DNA of 64,000 nt from Poritiphilus flavus (GTDB lineage Bacteria; Bacteroidota; Bacteroidia; Flavobacteriales; Flavobacteriaceae), in assembly GCF_009901585.1 (NCBI RefSeq), contig NZ_WXYO01000005.1, positions 124,001 to 188,000 of the forward strand. Reading direction: 5' to 3'. Below the pieces are notes generated by a model. It ran no database searches. It worked only from the letters and a program-made list of their open reading frames with translations, and was not told the DNA's origin. Positions within the stretch are counted from its first letter, which is position 1; each line of letters opens with the position of its first letter. A program made the translations under genes and the position numbers. This document shows positions 41,108 through 49,744 of the stretch, in pieces.

Positions 41108-42637
41108 TTGAAAAAGTACCTAAACTTGTTCGACTTCAGCCAGGAAGTAAACTACAGAACCGAAGTCTTGTCTGGCCTAACCGTGGCTCTGGCCCTGGTT
41201 CCGGAAGCTATAGCCTTTGCCCTTATCGCAGGGCTGTCGCCACTGACCGGGCTTTATGCCGCCTTTGTAATGGGTCTGGTGACCTCCATCCTGGGGGGTA
41301 GGCCTGGGATGATCTCAGGTGCTACCGGTGCGGTAGCTGTGGTAGTGGTTTCCCTGGCGAGAGATTACGGGGTGGAATATGTCTTTGCCACGGTGGTTTT
41401 GGCAGGATTACTCCAAATGGCAGCAGGCTTCCTAAGGCTTGGAAAGTTTATGCGGCTTGTACCCCACCCGGTCATTTTTGGTTTTGTAAATGGACTTGCT
41501 ATAATCATTTTTCTTTCACAGTTGGATCAGTTCAGGTCCTCAGATGGTTCCTGGCTTTCCGGCGCTACACTCTATATGTTCTCTGGCCTGGTATTGCTTA
41601 CCATGTTGGTGATCTGGGGCTTACCAAGACTTACTAAAGTAGTCCCGGCGTCCCTGGCGGCTATTTTACTGATTTTTGGATTAGTTGTTGTTTTTGGAAT
41701 TGACACGCGCACCATAGGGGATATCGCCTCAATACAAGGTGGATTCCCCCCTTTCCATATTCCCGAGATCCCCTGGAGTCTGGAGACGCTGCAGATCATT
41801 TTTCCCTACTCCGCCATAGTTGCGGGGGTAGGATTGATAGAAAGCCTGCTTACTTTGAACATCGTTGATGAGATCACGGAAACCCGTGGAAGGGGAAATA
41901 AAGAAGCGGTGGCCCAGGGAACGGCAAATATACTGTCGGGATTGTTTTCCGGGATGGGAGGTTGTGCGATGATAGGGCAAAGCCTGATCAACATTTCCAA
42001 CGGAGCAAGGGCAAGATTATCGGGTATAGTAGCCGCGGTAATGCTGTTGGTCTTCATCATGTTTGGTGCAGGATTGATTGAGCAGGTACCCATGGCAGCT
42101 TTAACCGGACTGATGATCATGGTGGCTCTGGGTACTTTTGAATGGGCCAGCCTGAGGACACTAAGACGCATGCCTAAGTCGGATGTCCTGGTCATGGTGC
42201 TGGTAACTCTGGTTACTGTATTCCTGCATAACCTCGCGCTTGCGGTACTTGTCGGGGTAATCATTTCCGCCCTGGTTTTCGCCTGGGACAATGCCAAAAG
42301 GATACGGGCCAGAAAGTCCATCGATGAAAACGGGGTAAAGCATTATGAGATCTACGGACCACTGTTCTTTGGGTCTGTAAGCCTGTTTAACGAAAAGTTC
42401 GATGTGCTTAATGACCCTGACGAGGTAATCATTGACTTTATGGAAAGTCGTGTTGTGGACATGTCGGCCATAGAAGCGCTCAACAAGATCACCGAGCGCT
42501 ATCAAAAGGTTGGCAAGAAGGTTCACCTGAGGCATTTGAGCCGTGATTGCCGGCGTTTACTCGCCAATGCGGATAAGATCATAGAAGTAAACGTGCTGGA
42601 AGATCCAACCTACAAGGTGGTAGTGGATAAAATTTGA
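41108..42637 (+). CDS. SulP family inorganic anion transporter with STAS domain
   Basis: A 509-residue inner membrane transporter. The SulP core (about residues 15-390) opens with EVLSGLTVALALVPEAIAFALIAGLSPLTGLYAAF and includes GGRPGMISGATGAVAVVV; 10-12 hydrophobic segments are visible. A C-terminal STAS domain follows (EIYGPLFFGSVSLFNEKF...VDMSAIEALNK). Family members move sulfate, bicarbonate or other anions. The start is TTG 41108; no ATG earlier in frame before a stop. It is the first native-looking gene right of the island. Confidence 0.9.
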   Translation: MKKYLNLFDFSQEVNYRTEVLSGLTVALALVPEAIAFALIAGLSPLTGLYAAFVMGLVTSILGGRPGMISGATGAVAVVVVSLARDYGVEYVFATVVLAGLLQMAAGFLRLGKFMRLVPHPVIFGFVNGLAIIIFLSQLDQFRSSDGSWLSGATLYMFSGLVLLTMLVIWGLPRLTKVVPASLAAILLIFGLVVVFGIDTRTIGDIASIQGGFPPFHIPEIPWSLETLQIIFPYSAIVAGVGLIESLLTLNIVDEITETRGRGNKEAVAQGTANILSGLFSGMGGCAMIGQSLINISNGARARLSGIVAAVMLLVFIMFGAGLIEQVPMAALTGLMIMVALGTFEWASLRTLRRMPKSDVLVMVLVTLVTVFLHNLALAVLVGVIISALVFAWDNAKRIRARKSIDENGVKHYEIYGPLFFGSVSLFNEKFDVLNDPDEVIIDFMESRVVDMSAIEALNKITERYQKVGKKVHLRHLSRDCRRLLANADKIIEVNVLEDPTYKVVVDKI

Positions 42638-42647
42638 TTTGGCTTAA

Positions 42648-43169
42648 TTACTCCTGGCTCCAGAAGTCCATCAGAGCGTTTATGTCAAGATCAGTACCTC
42701 CCTTGTAGACATTGTCCCAATAAAGAGTCCCGTCCGCTTTAATAAAGATGCGGTAGTAACCTTCGTCCAGACTCTCCATATTTACATTGATCTCAAAGCC
42801 ATTCAAGTCGTTAAGACTTAGATCGGCCATCCGGACAACCTCGGATTCTTCATAAGGGTCAGCAGTGTACAATTCCCTAAAATCAACATCCTGAAATACC
42901 TTGTCTGCCTCAGCGGCGATCAACCAAATATCTGAAACATTCAAAGTAGAAGTCACGATTAAGGTTCCCAGGTTGGGATTAGGTGTAAGAGCTATCCCAG
43001 TGTTAAACGAATTGGGGTTTCCAAGACGTATGGAAGGGGAGGTTATGGTTTGTCTTAGATCGATACCCGTAACCAGGTCAATATCTGTCTGATTTATCGA
43101 GCCACCCTCATCATCATCCTGACAAGCAAAAAGGCCGAAAGCCAAAAGGATTACAAATATTTTTTTCAT
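42648..43169 (-). CDS. Lipoprotein, function unknown
   Basis: A 173-residue lipoprotein. Signal ends LFACQ (Cys16) followed by an Asp-rich linker (DDDEGG). The mature part is acidic and strand-rich (NFLGTLIVTSTLNVSDIWLIAAEADKV) and ends with a YWDNVYKGGTDLD motif; no domain recognised. It converges on SulP with a 10-bp gap and has a single-gene arrangement. Confidence 0.7.
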   Translation of the reverse strand: MKKIFVILLAFGLFACQDDDEGGSINQTDIDLVTGIDLRQTITSPSIRLGNPNSFNTGIALTPNPNLGTLIVTSTLNVSDIWLIAAEADKVFQDVDFRELYTADPYEESEVVRMADLSLNDLNGFEINVNMESLDEGYYRIFIKADGTLYWDNVYKGGTDLDINALMDFWSQE

Positions 43170-43380
43170 AACAGCTTCTTTTTAATGGTAACGATTTTAT
43201 ACTAAAGGTAGTATTCGGAAGATCATACATTGAAGCAATCCCCAGAATTATTTTTATTCATTCGGAGCATTTTAATAGGATCCTCAAAAAAATATCCACC
43301 CAAATTAATCGTTTTCAGCATGTTCCTGAGCCGATATTGCACCTATGATCTTAGTCATGGTTAGCCCTTTTTTTCGAAAG

Positions 43381-43388
43381 TAGCTTTG
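43381..43388 (+). promoter_or_regulatory. -7 box of ompW-like gene
   Basis: TAGCTTTG, exact match to TAnnTTTG, 24 bp upstream of ATG 43413. The longest possible start at 43386 would lie inside this box, which supports the internal ATG. Confidence 0.55.
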
Positions 43389-43412
43389 TGCTCAATTCAA
43401 AAAACAGTTACC

Positions 43413-44060
43413 ATGAAAAAAACAGGAATTTACCTATTCGCAATGCTGCTTGGTTTTGTCGGTTCAGCCCAGGCCCAAAATGATCCGGACCCCGATTTTA
43501 GTAAATGGCAATTCAGGCTTAGGGGCATCGTAGTAAGTCCGGATGAAAGCGCAAGTATTGAAGCCATCGGAGGGGATGTAGACATCTCCACAGCCTTTGT
43601 CCCGGAGTTCGACATCACCTATTACTTTACGGAAAATTGGTCAGCCGAGCTGATACTGGCTACAGCCAAACACGATGTAAGTGCTGTGAATACCAGCGCA
43701 GGGGATATTGATCTGGGAGAGGTCTGGCTATTACCTCCTACACTAACAGGTCAGTATCATTTTACCGGTGGGGACCTGGTTCCCTATCTTGGAGCCGGTG
43801 TGAACCTGACCTTGTTTTACGGTGTGGATGAGGGACCCATTGCGGATGATGTGGATTACGATACCGCCCTGGGTTTTGCCTTACAGGGAGGATTGGACTA
43901 TATGCTGGATGACAAGTGGTTCATCAACCTGGATATCAAGAAACTATTCCTGAGTACGGATGCTACAGTAAACGCTACGACAGCCCTGGGTGCAACCGTT
44001 GGAGCGGATGTGGACATTAACCCCTGGATCTTCGGTTTCGGAGTGGGGGTTAAGTTGTAA
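43413..44060 (+). CDS. OmpW family outer membrane protein
   Basis: A 215-residue eight-strand barrel. The Sec signal ends AQAQ (about residue 22); WQFRLRGIVVSPDES is the first strand, followed by AFVPEFDITYYFTENWSAELILATAKHDV and LGEVWLLPPTLTGQYHFTG, the OmpW signature. The product ends GFGVGVKL. OmpW forms a narrow hydrophobic pore, linked to stress and iron in other bacteria. ATG 43413 gives the signal peptide; the frame's 5' extension overlaps the promoter box. A terminator follows at once. Confidence 0.9.
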   Translation: MKKTGIYLFAMLLGFVGSAQAQNDPDPDFSKWQFRLRGIVVSPDESASIEAIGGDVDISTAFVPEFDITYYFTENWSAELILATAKHDVSAVNTSAGDIDLGEVWLLPPTLTGQYHFTGGDLVPYLGAGVNLTLFYGVDEGPIADDVDYDTALGFALQGGLDYMLDDKWFINLDIKKLFLSTDATVNATTALGATVGADVDINPWIFGFGVGVKL

Positions 44061-44081
44061 GTTTCCAGTGTCCTTTTATTG

Positions 44082-44116
44082 AGCCATCTGCCGTTCCTGG
44101 CGGATGGCTTTCTTTT
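44082..44116 (+). terminator. Terminator of the ompW-like gene
   Basis: AGCCATCTGCC (44082-44092) pairs with GGCGGATGGCT (44099-44109) with one U-G wobble, and is followed by TTCTTTT. Confidence 0.8.
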
Positions 44117-44117
44117 A

Positions 44118-44500
44118 AGAAGGCCTACCTTCATTTTCTTTGCTTCTCCAAAGAAAACGAAGCAACCCGCCCGAACGTGCCGTTGGGTACGGGCAGGAAG
44201 AAAGGAGACTTATCCGAGGAATTTTTTGAGACAAGCTCAAAAACCAGCTTCAAAACTTCGCGCTGCAAGCAGCTGGATTTCGAAGCTTTTGAAGCTGTAT
44301 TCTGCGGATAAGGAATTGGGCCATACGATGGTTTTTAAGAAATAGCAATGGTTCTAGCGAAAGTGCGTTCGCCAAAGGCGAAAAGAGCATGTAGCGACAG
44401 GAACCATTTGCGGTTTTGGCAACCGCCAAAAATTTCCTTAAAACATCTTGATTTTTTGCTTCATTTTGCATCAAGGCAAAATGAAGAGTGAATTAAAAAA
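44118..44500. repeat. Hairpin-rich spacer, probable dispersed repeat
   Basis: No gene. In order: TTTTTGAG...CTCAAAAA (44223-44241), an inverted pair CAGCTTCAAAACTTCG (44245-44260) / CGAAGCTTTTGAAGCTG (44281-44297) with one bulge, TTCGCC-AAA-GGCGAA near 44370, GGTTTTGGCAACCGCC near 44415, and CTTCATTTTGC (44459-44469) / GCAAAATGAAG (44476-44486). The two long frames here, one per strand, read as conceptual repeats rather than proteins. Similar stretches are common in flavobacterial genomes (recollection). Confidence 0.5.
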
Positions 44501-44536
44501 AGTGCTTTCGGCAAAAATATTCCAAAAGCACTTTTG
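44497..44536 (-). terminator. Terminator of the cytochrome c gene
   Basis: On the minus strand AAAAGTGCTTT pairs with AAAGCACTTTT around a 17-nt loop and a T run follows (TTTTTTTAATT). It lies about 27 bp behind the cytochrome stop. Confidence 0.7.
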
Positions 44537-44562
44537 TAATTTTTAGGAAACTATGCTGTTAA

Positions 44563-45045
44563 CTAAAGCGTTCGCAGGTATTCCGCTACAGCGCGGGCGT
44601 CTTCTTCAGATAGGTTTTGATTCAGCATGATGGCATTGTTATACTCTTTGAGCAATGCCTTTGCGATAGGGTCTTCTTTTAACATCCCATCCGGATTCAG
44701 TATCATGTTCATGACCCATTCCGGACTGCGTCTTTCGTAAACTCCTTTCATGGCCGGACCTATCATCCTTTGATCTACCATATGGCAGGCTGTACAAATG
44801 GCTTTGAATTTTGCCTCACCAACGGCGGCCATCTCGGTATCTATTTCATCCCCGAATTCCACAGAAGTGATGGGCCCTACCCCTTTGTTGTTCATATCCA
44901 CTGGCACACCTTCAGATGCGGTTTCAGCCTTGGTTTCTTTTTTAGATCGGTTCATCTCAAAACCGCCCTCTTTCTTTTCTTCTTTTTTTTCGCCGCAACT
45001 GCTAATCATCGCCGCTACAGCCAGGAATGCGAGTACTTTTTTCAT
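44563..45045 (-). CDS. Class I cytochrome c lipoprotein
   Basis: A 160-residue lipoprotein: lipobox ISSC (about residue 18) and a highly charged linker (GEKKEEKKEGG). The heme motif is CTACH with a distal Met ligand candidate in MIGPAMKGVYERRSPEWVMNMILNPDGMLK, and EEDARAVAEYLRTL closes the domain. Soluble electron carrier anchored to the membrane; partner oxidase not in the window. ATG 45045 gives the lipoprotein signal; the frame's extension to 45087 overlaps the neighbour's start region. Confidence 0.9.
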   Translation of the reverse strand: MKKVLAFLAVAAMISSCGEKKEEKKEGGFEMNRSKKETKAETASEGVPVDMNNKGVGPITSVEFGDEIDTEMAAVGEAKFKAICTACHMVDQRMIGPAMKGVYERRSPEWVMNMILNPDGMLKEDPIAKALLKEYNNAIMLNQNLSEEDARAVAEYLRTL

Positions 45046-45087
45046 TTTAGGTTTGTTAGGAGCTACTAATATAAGGAATACCGACAA

Positions 45088-46050
45088 TTACAAAACCTCT
45101 TCCAGGAATTTTATGGCCCTTTTCTCATTGTAGTAAACATTCTGCTTATCGTGGAAACCAACATGCCCACCGTTACTAGGAGTTTCCAGGAAGAGGTTCC
45201 TGTGTCCCCTGGCGACCTCAAAGGGGTAACATTCCGGCCCCAGAAATGAATCGTTCTTCGCATTCAGAATAAGACTGGGGAGTTCTATCCCATGCAAAAA
45301 CTGCAGGCTACTACACTGACGGTAATAATCCAGGGCATCTTCAAAGCCGTGCGCTCTGCTCGTATAAACATCGTCAAAGTCCTTAAGCGTGCGGATCTTT
45401 TCAATATCGCTATCGGGAATAAGTTCGGGGTAGAGCTGTTGCTTGGCCCGGAGCTTGGCTATAAGGTGGTTCTTAAAGCGGATGGCATAAGCCAGGTTGT
45501 TCCAACTGAGTAGTTGTATCAGTGAGCTGTGAAGACTACAGGGTGCTGATACGGCAATACCGGCCCTGAGTTCTTTCGGTAACTTTCGTCCTTCTCCCAG
45601 GTATTTAAGGGTCATATTGCCTCCCAGGCTAAAGCCCTTAATTACAATATTGTTGTACTTTTTAGATACCAGGATATGCCGTACTACGGCATCCAGGTCT
45701 TCCGTAGCTCCGGAATGGTATGAGCGATAAAGCCGGTTGGTTTCTCCACTACATCCCCGAAAGTTTACGGCGCAGGCATCGTAACTATGGGCGTTAAACG
45801 TCCTGGCGCTACCAGTGATATACGGACGCTGTCCGTTACCTTCCAATCCGTGCAAAAGGATCACCACTTTGGGTGTGGGGACACTGGCATAGGACCAGTC
45901 CAGGTCCATAAAGTCACCATCGGGCAGCTCCATACGTTCCCGGGTCTGATGCAGTCCATTCACTTTTCGGATAAGTCCGGAGTAGATGGTAGCTATATGT
46001 CCGTTCCTAAAAAGAAGCGGAGCCCGGTAAGCAGAGGGGATCGTTGGCAT
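45088..46050 (-). CDS. YheT-like alpha/beta hydrolase
   Basis: A 320-residue cytosolic hydrolase. Oxyanion/nucleophile region: VILLHGLEGNG and VIKGFSLGGNMTLKYLGEG (nucleophile Ser in GFSLGG). The His of the triad is in NGGHVGFHDK. The LLSWNNLAYAIRFKNH and GCSGETNRLYRSYHSG stretches match the YheT/ABHD1-3 family. Reaction unknown, likely esterase or lipase-like. It lies 42 bp upstream of the cytochrome gene on the same strand and could share its transcript. Confidence 0.9.
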   Translation of the reverse strand: MPTIPSAYRAPLLFRNGHIATIYSGLIRKVNGLHQTRERMELPDGDFMDLDWSYASVPTPKVVILLHGLEGNGQRPYITGSARTFNAHSYDACAVNFRGCSGETNRLYRSYHSGATEDLDAVVRHILVSKKYNNIVIKGFSLGGNMTLKYLGEGRKLPKELRAGIAVSAPCSLHSSLIQLLSWNNLAYAIRFKNHLIAKLRAKQQLYPELIPDSDIEKIRTLKDFDDVYTSRAHGFEDALDYYRQCSSLQFLHGIELPSLILNAKNDSFLGPECYPFEVARGHRNLFLETPSNGGHVGFHDKQNVYYNEKRAIKFLEEVL

Positions 46051-46169
46051 GTGATTAACGTTCTGAGGCTAAAAATAAGGTAGGTGAGGTAATTTGAGAA
46101 ATTGATTTTGTTTTTTTGACCTCTTTTTGTGTTAAGCGACAATGAAGTGAGGTATTAAGGTTCAATGGT
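46051..46169. other. YheT promoter region
   Basis: About 120 bp between the YheT start and the first repeat heptamer; AT-rich with TTTTGTTTTTTTGACC-like runs. No feature beyond a possible promoter can be supported. Confidence 0.3.
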
Positions 46170-46218
46170 AATCAGTAAACAGTGAACAGTAAACAGTAAA
46201 CAGTGAACAGTAAACAGT
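46170..46218. repeat. Seven tandem heptamers (RAWCAGT)
   Basis: Seven units in register: AATCAGT, AAACAGT, GAACAGT, AAACAGT, AAACAGT, GAACAGT, AAACAGT. Directly followed by CTCGATAGCTATCGGGAG, whose core CGATAGCTATCG (46221-46232) is a perfect 12-bp palindrome. The same heptamer reappears at 46543-46578, around 49780 and at 59326. Confidence 0.75.
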
Positions 46219-46236
46219 CTCGATAGCTATCGGGAG

Positions 46237-46705
46237 TAAACAATATGATTGAAATTAAAACTCAACACCTACAACTTAAAACCATTTAACTTAAACTTGG
46301 TCTTGTACTTGAACTTTGTTTTCCCTGCTTTTAAAATGCAGCGAAAAACACTATCTTAAATTCGGGGTGGGGTTTAGAACCCCGGTTTCAGTGGGCAGCC
46401 CTCCTTCGCTAAAGCTTCGGAGATTGATATAAGTTGACGGTTGGCATTTCGCCATGTCAGGTCGAGCGTCCGCCCGCGCCGGTACGGACGGTGAGTCGAG
46501 ACCTAATTAGCTCGGTGTGAAGTTCCGATTGCTATCCGGAGTAATCAGTAATCAGTGAACAGTAAACAGTAATCAGTTTTCCCTATTCAGCACTTAAAAC
46601 TTAACACCTACCATTAAGGATCTTGTACTTCGAACACCACACAAACTTTCCCATCAACTATCAACTATCAACCATCAACTAACAACTATCAACCAACCAA
46701 ATATT
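46237..46705. repeat. Non-coding dispersed-repeat block
   Basis: Contains CTTGTACTTGAACTTTG-type hexamer runs (46300-46320), a core with GGGGTTTAGAACCCC hairpin at about 46371-46384, CTCCTTCGCTAAAGCTTCGGAG (46400-46423), a GC-rich island around 46460-46500 (CCGCCCGCGCCGG), further RAWCAGT heptamers, and a TCAACTATCAACCATC run before the bestrophin stop. The core is a diverged copy of the 240-bp unit at 49745. Confidence 0.65.
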
Positions 46706-47722
46706 CTAGTACAAAATATTGTCCTTGGGAGCTACGGGTTCCGGCAACTCCTCTTCGTCCAGCATATCGCGCAAATCAATCTCAATGGTGCGGCAGAGCG
46801 CTGTCATCGGTACGTCATTCAGTCGACCTTCAAAGGGATCTTCGCTATTGTCTCCTACTATCTCCATAGTGGTAAAGATCCAGGAGATCAATACGGAAAA
46901 AGGGATCATCAGAAATACATACCAGGCCTCGCCAGCACCGGTGGACGACATGGTATCGTCTTCAAAAACATCCAGTAAGCCAAAGGGTAATAGTAACACA
47001 AAGATCCAGGTAAAAACCTTAGAGAAGTATCCGTATTGTCTGGGGAAAGGGGTGTTTTTGATCCGTTCGCACTTGCCTTGAAGGTTGTAAAATTCCTCGA
47101 GCACAGCCTGCAATTGCATTTCCTGGAAACCATCGATCACTCCATTATTTCGGAGGGTTTCTAGGTCACGGGCTTGGTTCTTAACGAGATGGGTGGCCGG
47201 GTTCACCCGCTTTTTCAGATCTACAAATTCCCGTTTACTTACAAAATTATAGGCTTCGTTGCAGGAAGCATTTCGTTCACCATGCTTGTCAAACATCTTT
47301 TCCACGGCTTTATTCTCTTTCAAGGCCCACCATTTGGGTTGGCGAAGTTGTACGCGAAGTGCATTAAGCCAGGCGATATGACGGTGAATCAATTGCGTAT
47401 GCATCCTTTTGTCTGCCTCCTCATCTTCGCTCTTTACAAAACTGAGCACTCTTATGGCCCAGGTTCGACTGTAGTTTACAATGCCGCCCCAGATCTTTCG
47501 GCCTTCCCAAAAGCGATCATAACTCTGCGAATTCTTAAACCCTATGTAGAAGGCCACGGCGATCCCAATGACACTCAAAGGCTGAAAGGGGATATCGATG
47601 AAGTTCCAGCCGAGATAGTGATAAATCCAGAATATGATGGCCGCATAGATGGTAAAAAAGATTAAGTTTTTCCAGGCGTATCTCAGTATGAGTCCCCAGC
47701 CGATATTTCTTTTGATATACAT
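46706..47722 (-). CDS. Bestrophin family anion channel
   Basis: A 338-residue inner membrane protein. Bestrophin patterns: ILRYAWKNLIFFTIYAAIIFWIYH, then FQPLSVIGIAVAFYIGFKNSQSYDRFWEGRKIWGGIVNYSR (very typical RxxEGRKxWG), and GLLDVFEDDTMSSTGAGEAWYVFLMIPFSVLISWIFTTMEIVGDNSEDPFEGRLNDVPM, with the (D/E)P-F gate region. Chloride/bicarbonate-type channel. It is divergent from the UBP-zinc-finger gene. Start ATG 47722. Confidence 0.93.
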   Translation of the reverse strand: MYIKRNIGWGLILRYAWKNLIFFTIYAAIIFWIYHYLGWNFIDIPFQPLSVIGIAVAFYIGFKNSQSYDRFWEGRKIWGGIVNYSRTWAIRVLSFVKSEDEEADKRMHTQLIHRHIAWLNALRVQLRQPKWWALKENKAVEKMFDKHGERNASCNEAYNFVSKREFVDLKKRVNPATHLVKNQARDLETLRNNGVIDGFQEMQLQAVLEEFYNLQGKCERIKNTPFPRQYGYFSKVFTWIFVLLLPFGLLDVFEDDTMSSTGAGEAWYVFLMIPFSVLISWIFTTMEIVGDNSEDPFEGRLNDVPMTALCRTIEIDLRDMLDEEELPEPVAPKDNILY

Positions 47723-47819
47723 AGCAAAATCTTAGTTCCTAAAAATAGGGAAATACTTTATATTTAAGAATAACTTAAAATTACGGTTCCTATCTTTATT
47801 GTAAATTTATTGCTTGGCT

Positions 47820-48089
47820 ATGATCTCAAAGAAATGTGAACACCTGGAGGCTATTAGCTCCGTCAAACCCTCAGAAAGTTACGAATGCGCAGAATGTGTA
47901 AAAACCGGCGATCGCTGGGTACACCTTCGTACGTGCCAGAGCTGCGGGGTAACCCTGTGTTGCGATAGTTCTCCTAACAAGCACGCCAGCAAACACGCTA
48001 AGGCTCATGGCCATCAAGTAATCAGTTCAGCAGAACCTAACGAACGCTGGTTATGGTGTTATACACACGAGGCCATCTCAAGATATTAA
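47820..48089 (+). CDS. UBP-type zinc finger protein
   Basis: An 89-residue soluble protein that is essentially one ZnF-UBP domain: CEHLEAI, CAECVKTGDRWVHLRTCQSCGVTLCCDSS and HASKHAKAHGHQVISS, ending NERWLWCYTHEAI. In eukaryotes ZnF-UBP binds the free C-terminus of ubiquitin; in bacteria it occurs beside redox enzymes and its ligand is unknown. The longest frame begins with TTG 47814; ATG 47820 is preferred. It is 4 bp upstream of the cNMP/flavoprotein gene, clearly one operon. Confidence 0.85.
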   Translation: MISKKCEHLEAISSVKPSESYECAECVKTGDRWVHLRTCQSCGVTLCCDSSPNKHASKHAKAHGHQVISSAEPNERWLWCYTHEAISRY

Positions 48090-48093
48090 AGCT

Positions 48094-49743
48094 ATGACAG
48101 ACCCACGTTTTCCAGAATTGAACCAAAGACAGATCACTGTTCTCCGCAATTACGGAGAGATAGAAAGTTTTTCAGAAGATACTCGTGTTTTCTCACAGGG
48201 CGATCAGTATTATGATTTTTTTGTGGTGATGGCAGGAGCTATCTCAATCGAAGATCCATACAACAATAATGACGTTGTTGTGGTTCATCAGAAAAATGAG
48301 TTTTCAGGGGATAGCAGTATGCTTTCAACCCGAAGCGCCCAGTTCCATGGTATTGCTAAGGCAAATACCTGCCTGCTTCGCATTACCCCGACAAAGCTTA
48401 AAGAAGCTATTGCCCGCTACAGCGACATCAGCGATGTACTGCTGAACGCCTTTCTGCTCCGTCAACAAACCGTATTAAATGAGTTTTCCGGCGGAATGAA
48501 ACTGATCGGCTCCGGTAATTCCAAACAGACCTATGCCATACGTGATTTTATGGAAAAGAATCACCTTTGGTATACCTTTCTGGATGTAGATACCTCTTCT
48601 GAAGCTATAGAGTTATTGGAGAATTTCAATCTCAATAAAGAAGACCTGCCCATCCTCATTAACAGTGAAGCCAAAGTTTGCCAGAACCCTTCTTTAGACC
48701 AGCTGGCGCGTTACGCCGGGGTCTTGATGGATTTTGAAGACAAAGTATTCGATCTTTTGGTGATCGGTGCCGGGCCTGCCGGTTTGGCCGCAAGCGTTTA
48801 TGCCGCCTCCGAAGGCCTGAATGTGGTCACCATAGACAGCAAAGCCCCTGGCGGACAAGCCGGGAAGAGCTCAAAAATAGAGAATTACCTGGGCTTCCCC
48901 ACAGGGATATCCGGTAGTGAACTTGCCAACCGGGCATACGTTCAGGCACAAAAGTTCGGCTGTAATATCTCCATACCACATCAGGCCGAAAGTGTGGAAC
49001 ATACCGGGGATTATTTCATCCTGAAAGCCTCGAATGACAAGACCATAAAAACCAAGGCGCTCATTGCGGCCACTGGAGCTAATTACAGACAGCTCCCAAT
49101 AGATAATATTGATAAATACGAAGGCAGTGGAGTTTATTATTCGGCTACTGGAATGAACATTTCCGATTGTACAGACGAGTTGGTAGGCGTAGTAGGAGGA
49201 GGTAATTCTGCCGGCCAGGCAGCCCTTTTCCTGGCAGATCATGCCAGGGAGGTACACGTAATCCTCAGAGGCGGAGATCTGGGAGCTAAAATGAGTGATT
49301 ATCTGGTACAACGGATCGAGGCGGCTGAAAACATTTTTGTTCATCTGCACACCCAGGTGACCGCCCTTAACGGTACCTATCACCTGGAATCTTTAGTGTT
49401 GAATACGCAGGGGGAGGAAAAAGAGATCGGTATCAGCAACCTATTCACTTTTATAGGCGCAAGGCCCTGTACGGATTGGTTAAAAGGACTTGTCGCCACG
49501 GACGAGCGGGGCTTTATATACACAGGACCAGGGATCAAAGAGGATAACCTTTACAAATGTGAGATCTTCAGAAGCAGGAAACCTCAATCTTTGGAAACCA
49601 GTATTCCGGGATTTTTTGCGGTGGGCGATGTTCGAAAAGGTTCCGTAAAACGCGTGGCATCAGCAGTTGGTGAAGGCTCTATGGCCATCAGCCAGGTACA
49701 CCAATTCTTGTCAGAACACAAACCTACTGAGGTGGTGCAGTGA
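48094..49743 (+). CDS. cNMP-binding, glutaredoxin-like, thioredoxin-reductase-like fusion lacking CxxC
   Basis: A 549-residue protein of three parts. Residues ~10-130: cyclic-nucleotide-binding fold (FSQGDQYYDFFVVMAGAISI; GDSSMLSTRSAQFHGIAKANTCLLRI). Residues ~138-212: glutaredoxin-like fold (KQTYAIRDFMEKNHLWYTFLDVD, DLPILINSEAKVCQNPSLDQLARYAG) in which the CxxC is replaced (SGNSKQT). Residues ~215-549: thioredoxin-reductase-like FAD/NADPH domains (LLVIGAGPAGLAASVYAASEGLNVVTID, GGQAGKSSKIENYLGFPTGISG, VGVVGGGNSAGQAALFLA). Where classic reductases have CATC the sequence reads SATG, so no dithiol centre. Probably passes electrons by another route; partner may be the zinc finger. Confidence 0.9.
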   Translation: MTDPRFPELNQRQITVLRNYGEIESFSEDTRVFSQGDQYYDFFVVMAGAISIEDPYNNNDVVVVHQKNEFSGDSSMLSTRSAQFHGIAKANTCLLRITPTKLKEAIARYSDISDVLLNAFLLRQQTVLNEFSGGMKLIGSGNSKQTYAIRDFMEKNHLWYTFLDVDTSSEAIELLENFNLNKEDLPILINSEAKVCQNPSLDQLARYAGVLMDFEDKVFDLLVIGAGPAGLAASVYAASEGLNVVTIDSKAPGGQAGKSSKIENYLGFPTGISGSELANRAYVQAQKFGCNISIPHQAESVEHTGDYFILKASNDKTIKTKALIAATGANYRQLPIDNIDKYEGSGVYYSATGMNISDCTDELVGVVGGGNSAGQAALFLADHAREVHVILRGGDLGAKMSDYLVQRIEAAENIFVHLHTQVTALNGTYHLESLVLNTQGEEKEIGISNLFTFIGARPCTDWLKGLVATDERGFIYTGPGIKEDNLYKCEIFRSRKPQSLETSIPGFFAVGDVRKGSVKRVASAVGEGSMAISQVHQFLSEHKPTEVVQ

Positions 49744-49744
49744 G

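Noticed and set aside
44079-44345. An 88-residue plus frame and a 74-residue minus frame after ompW
   Set aside because: They overlap in opposite strands within a hairpin-rich spacer; no start context, no domain, repeated composition.
46051-46705. Possible CRISPR array in the heptamer region
   Set aside because: Units are only 7 bp with no unique spacers and no cas gene nearby.
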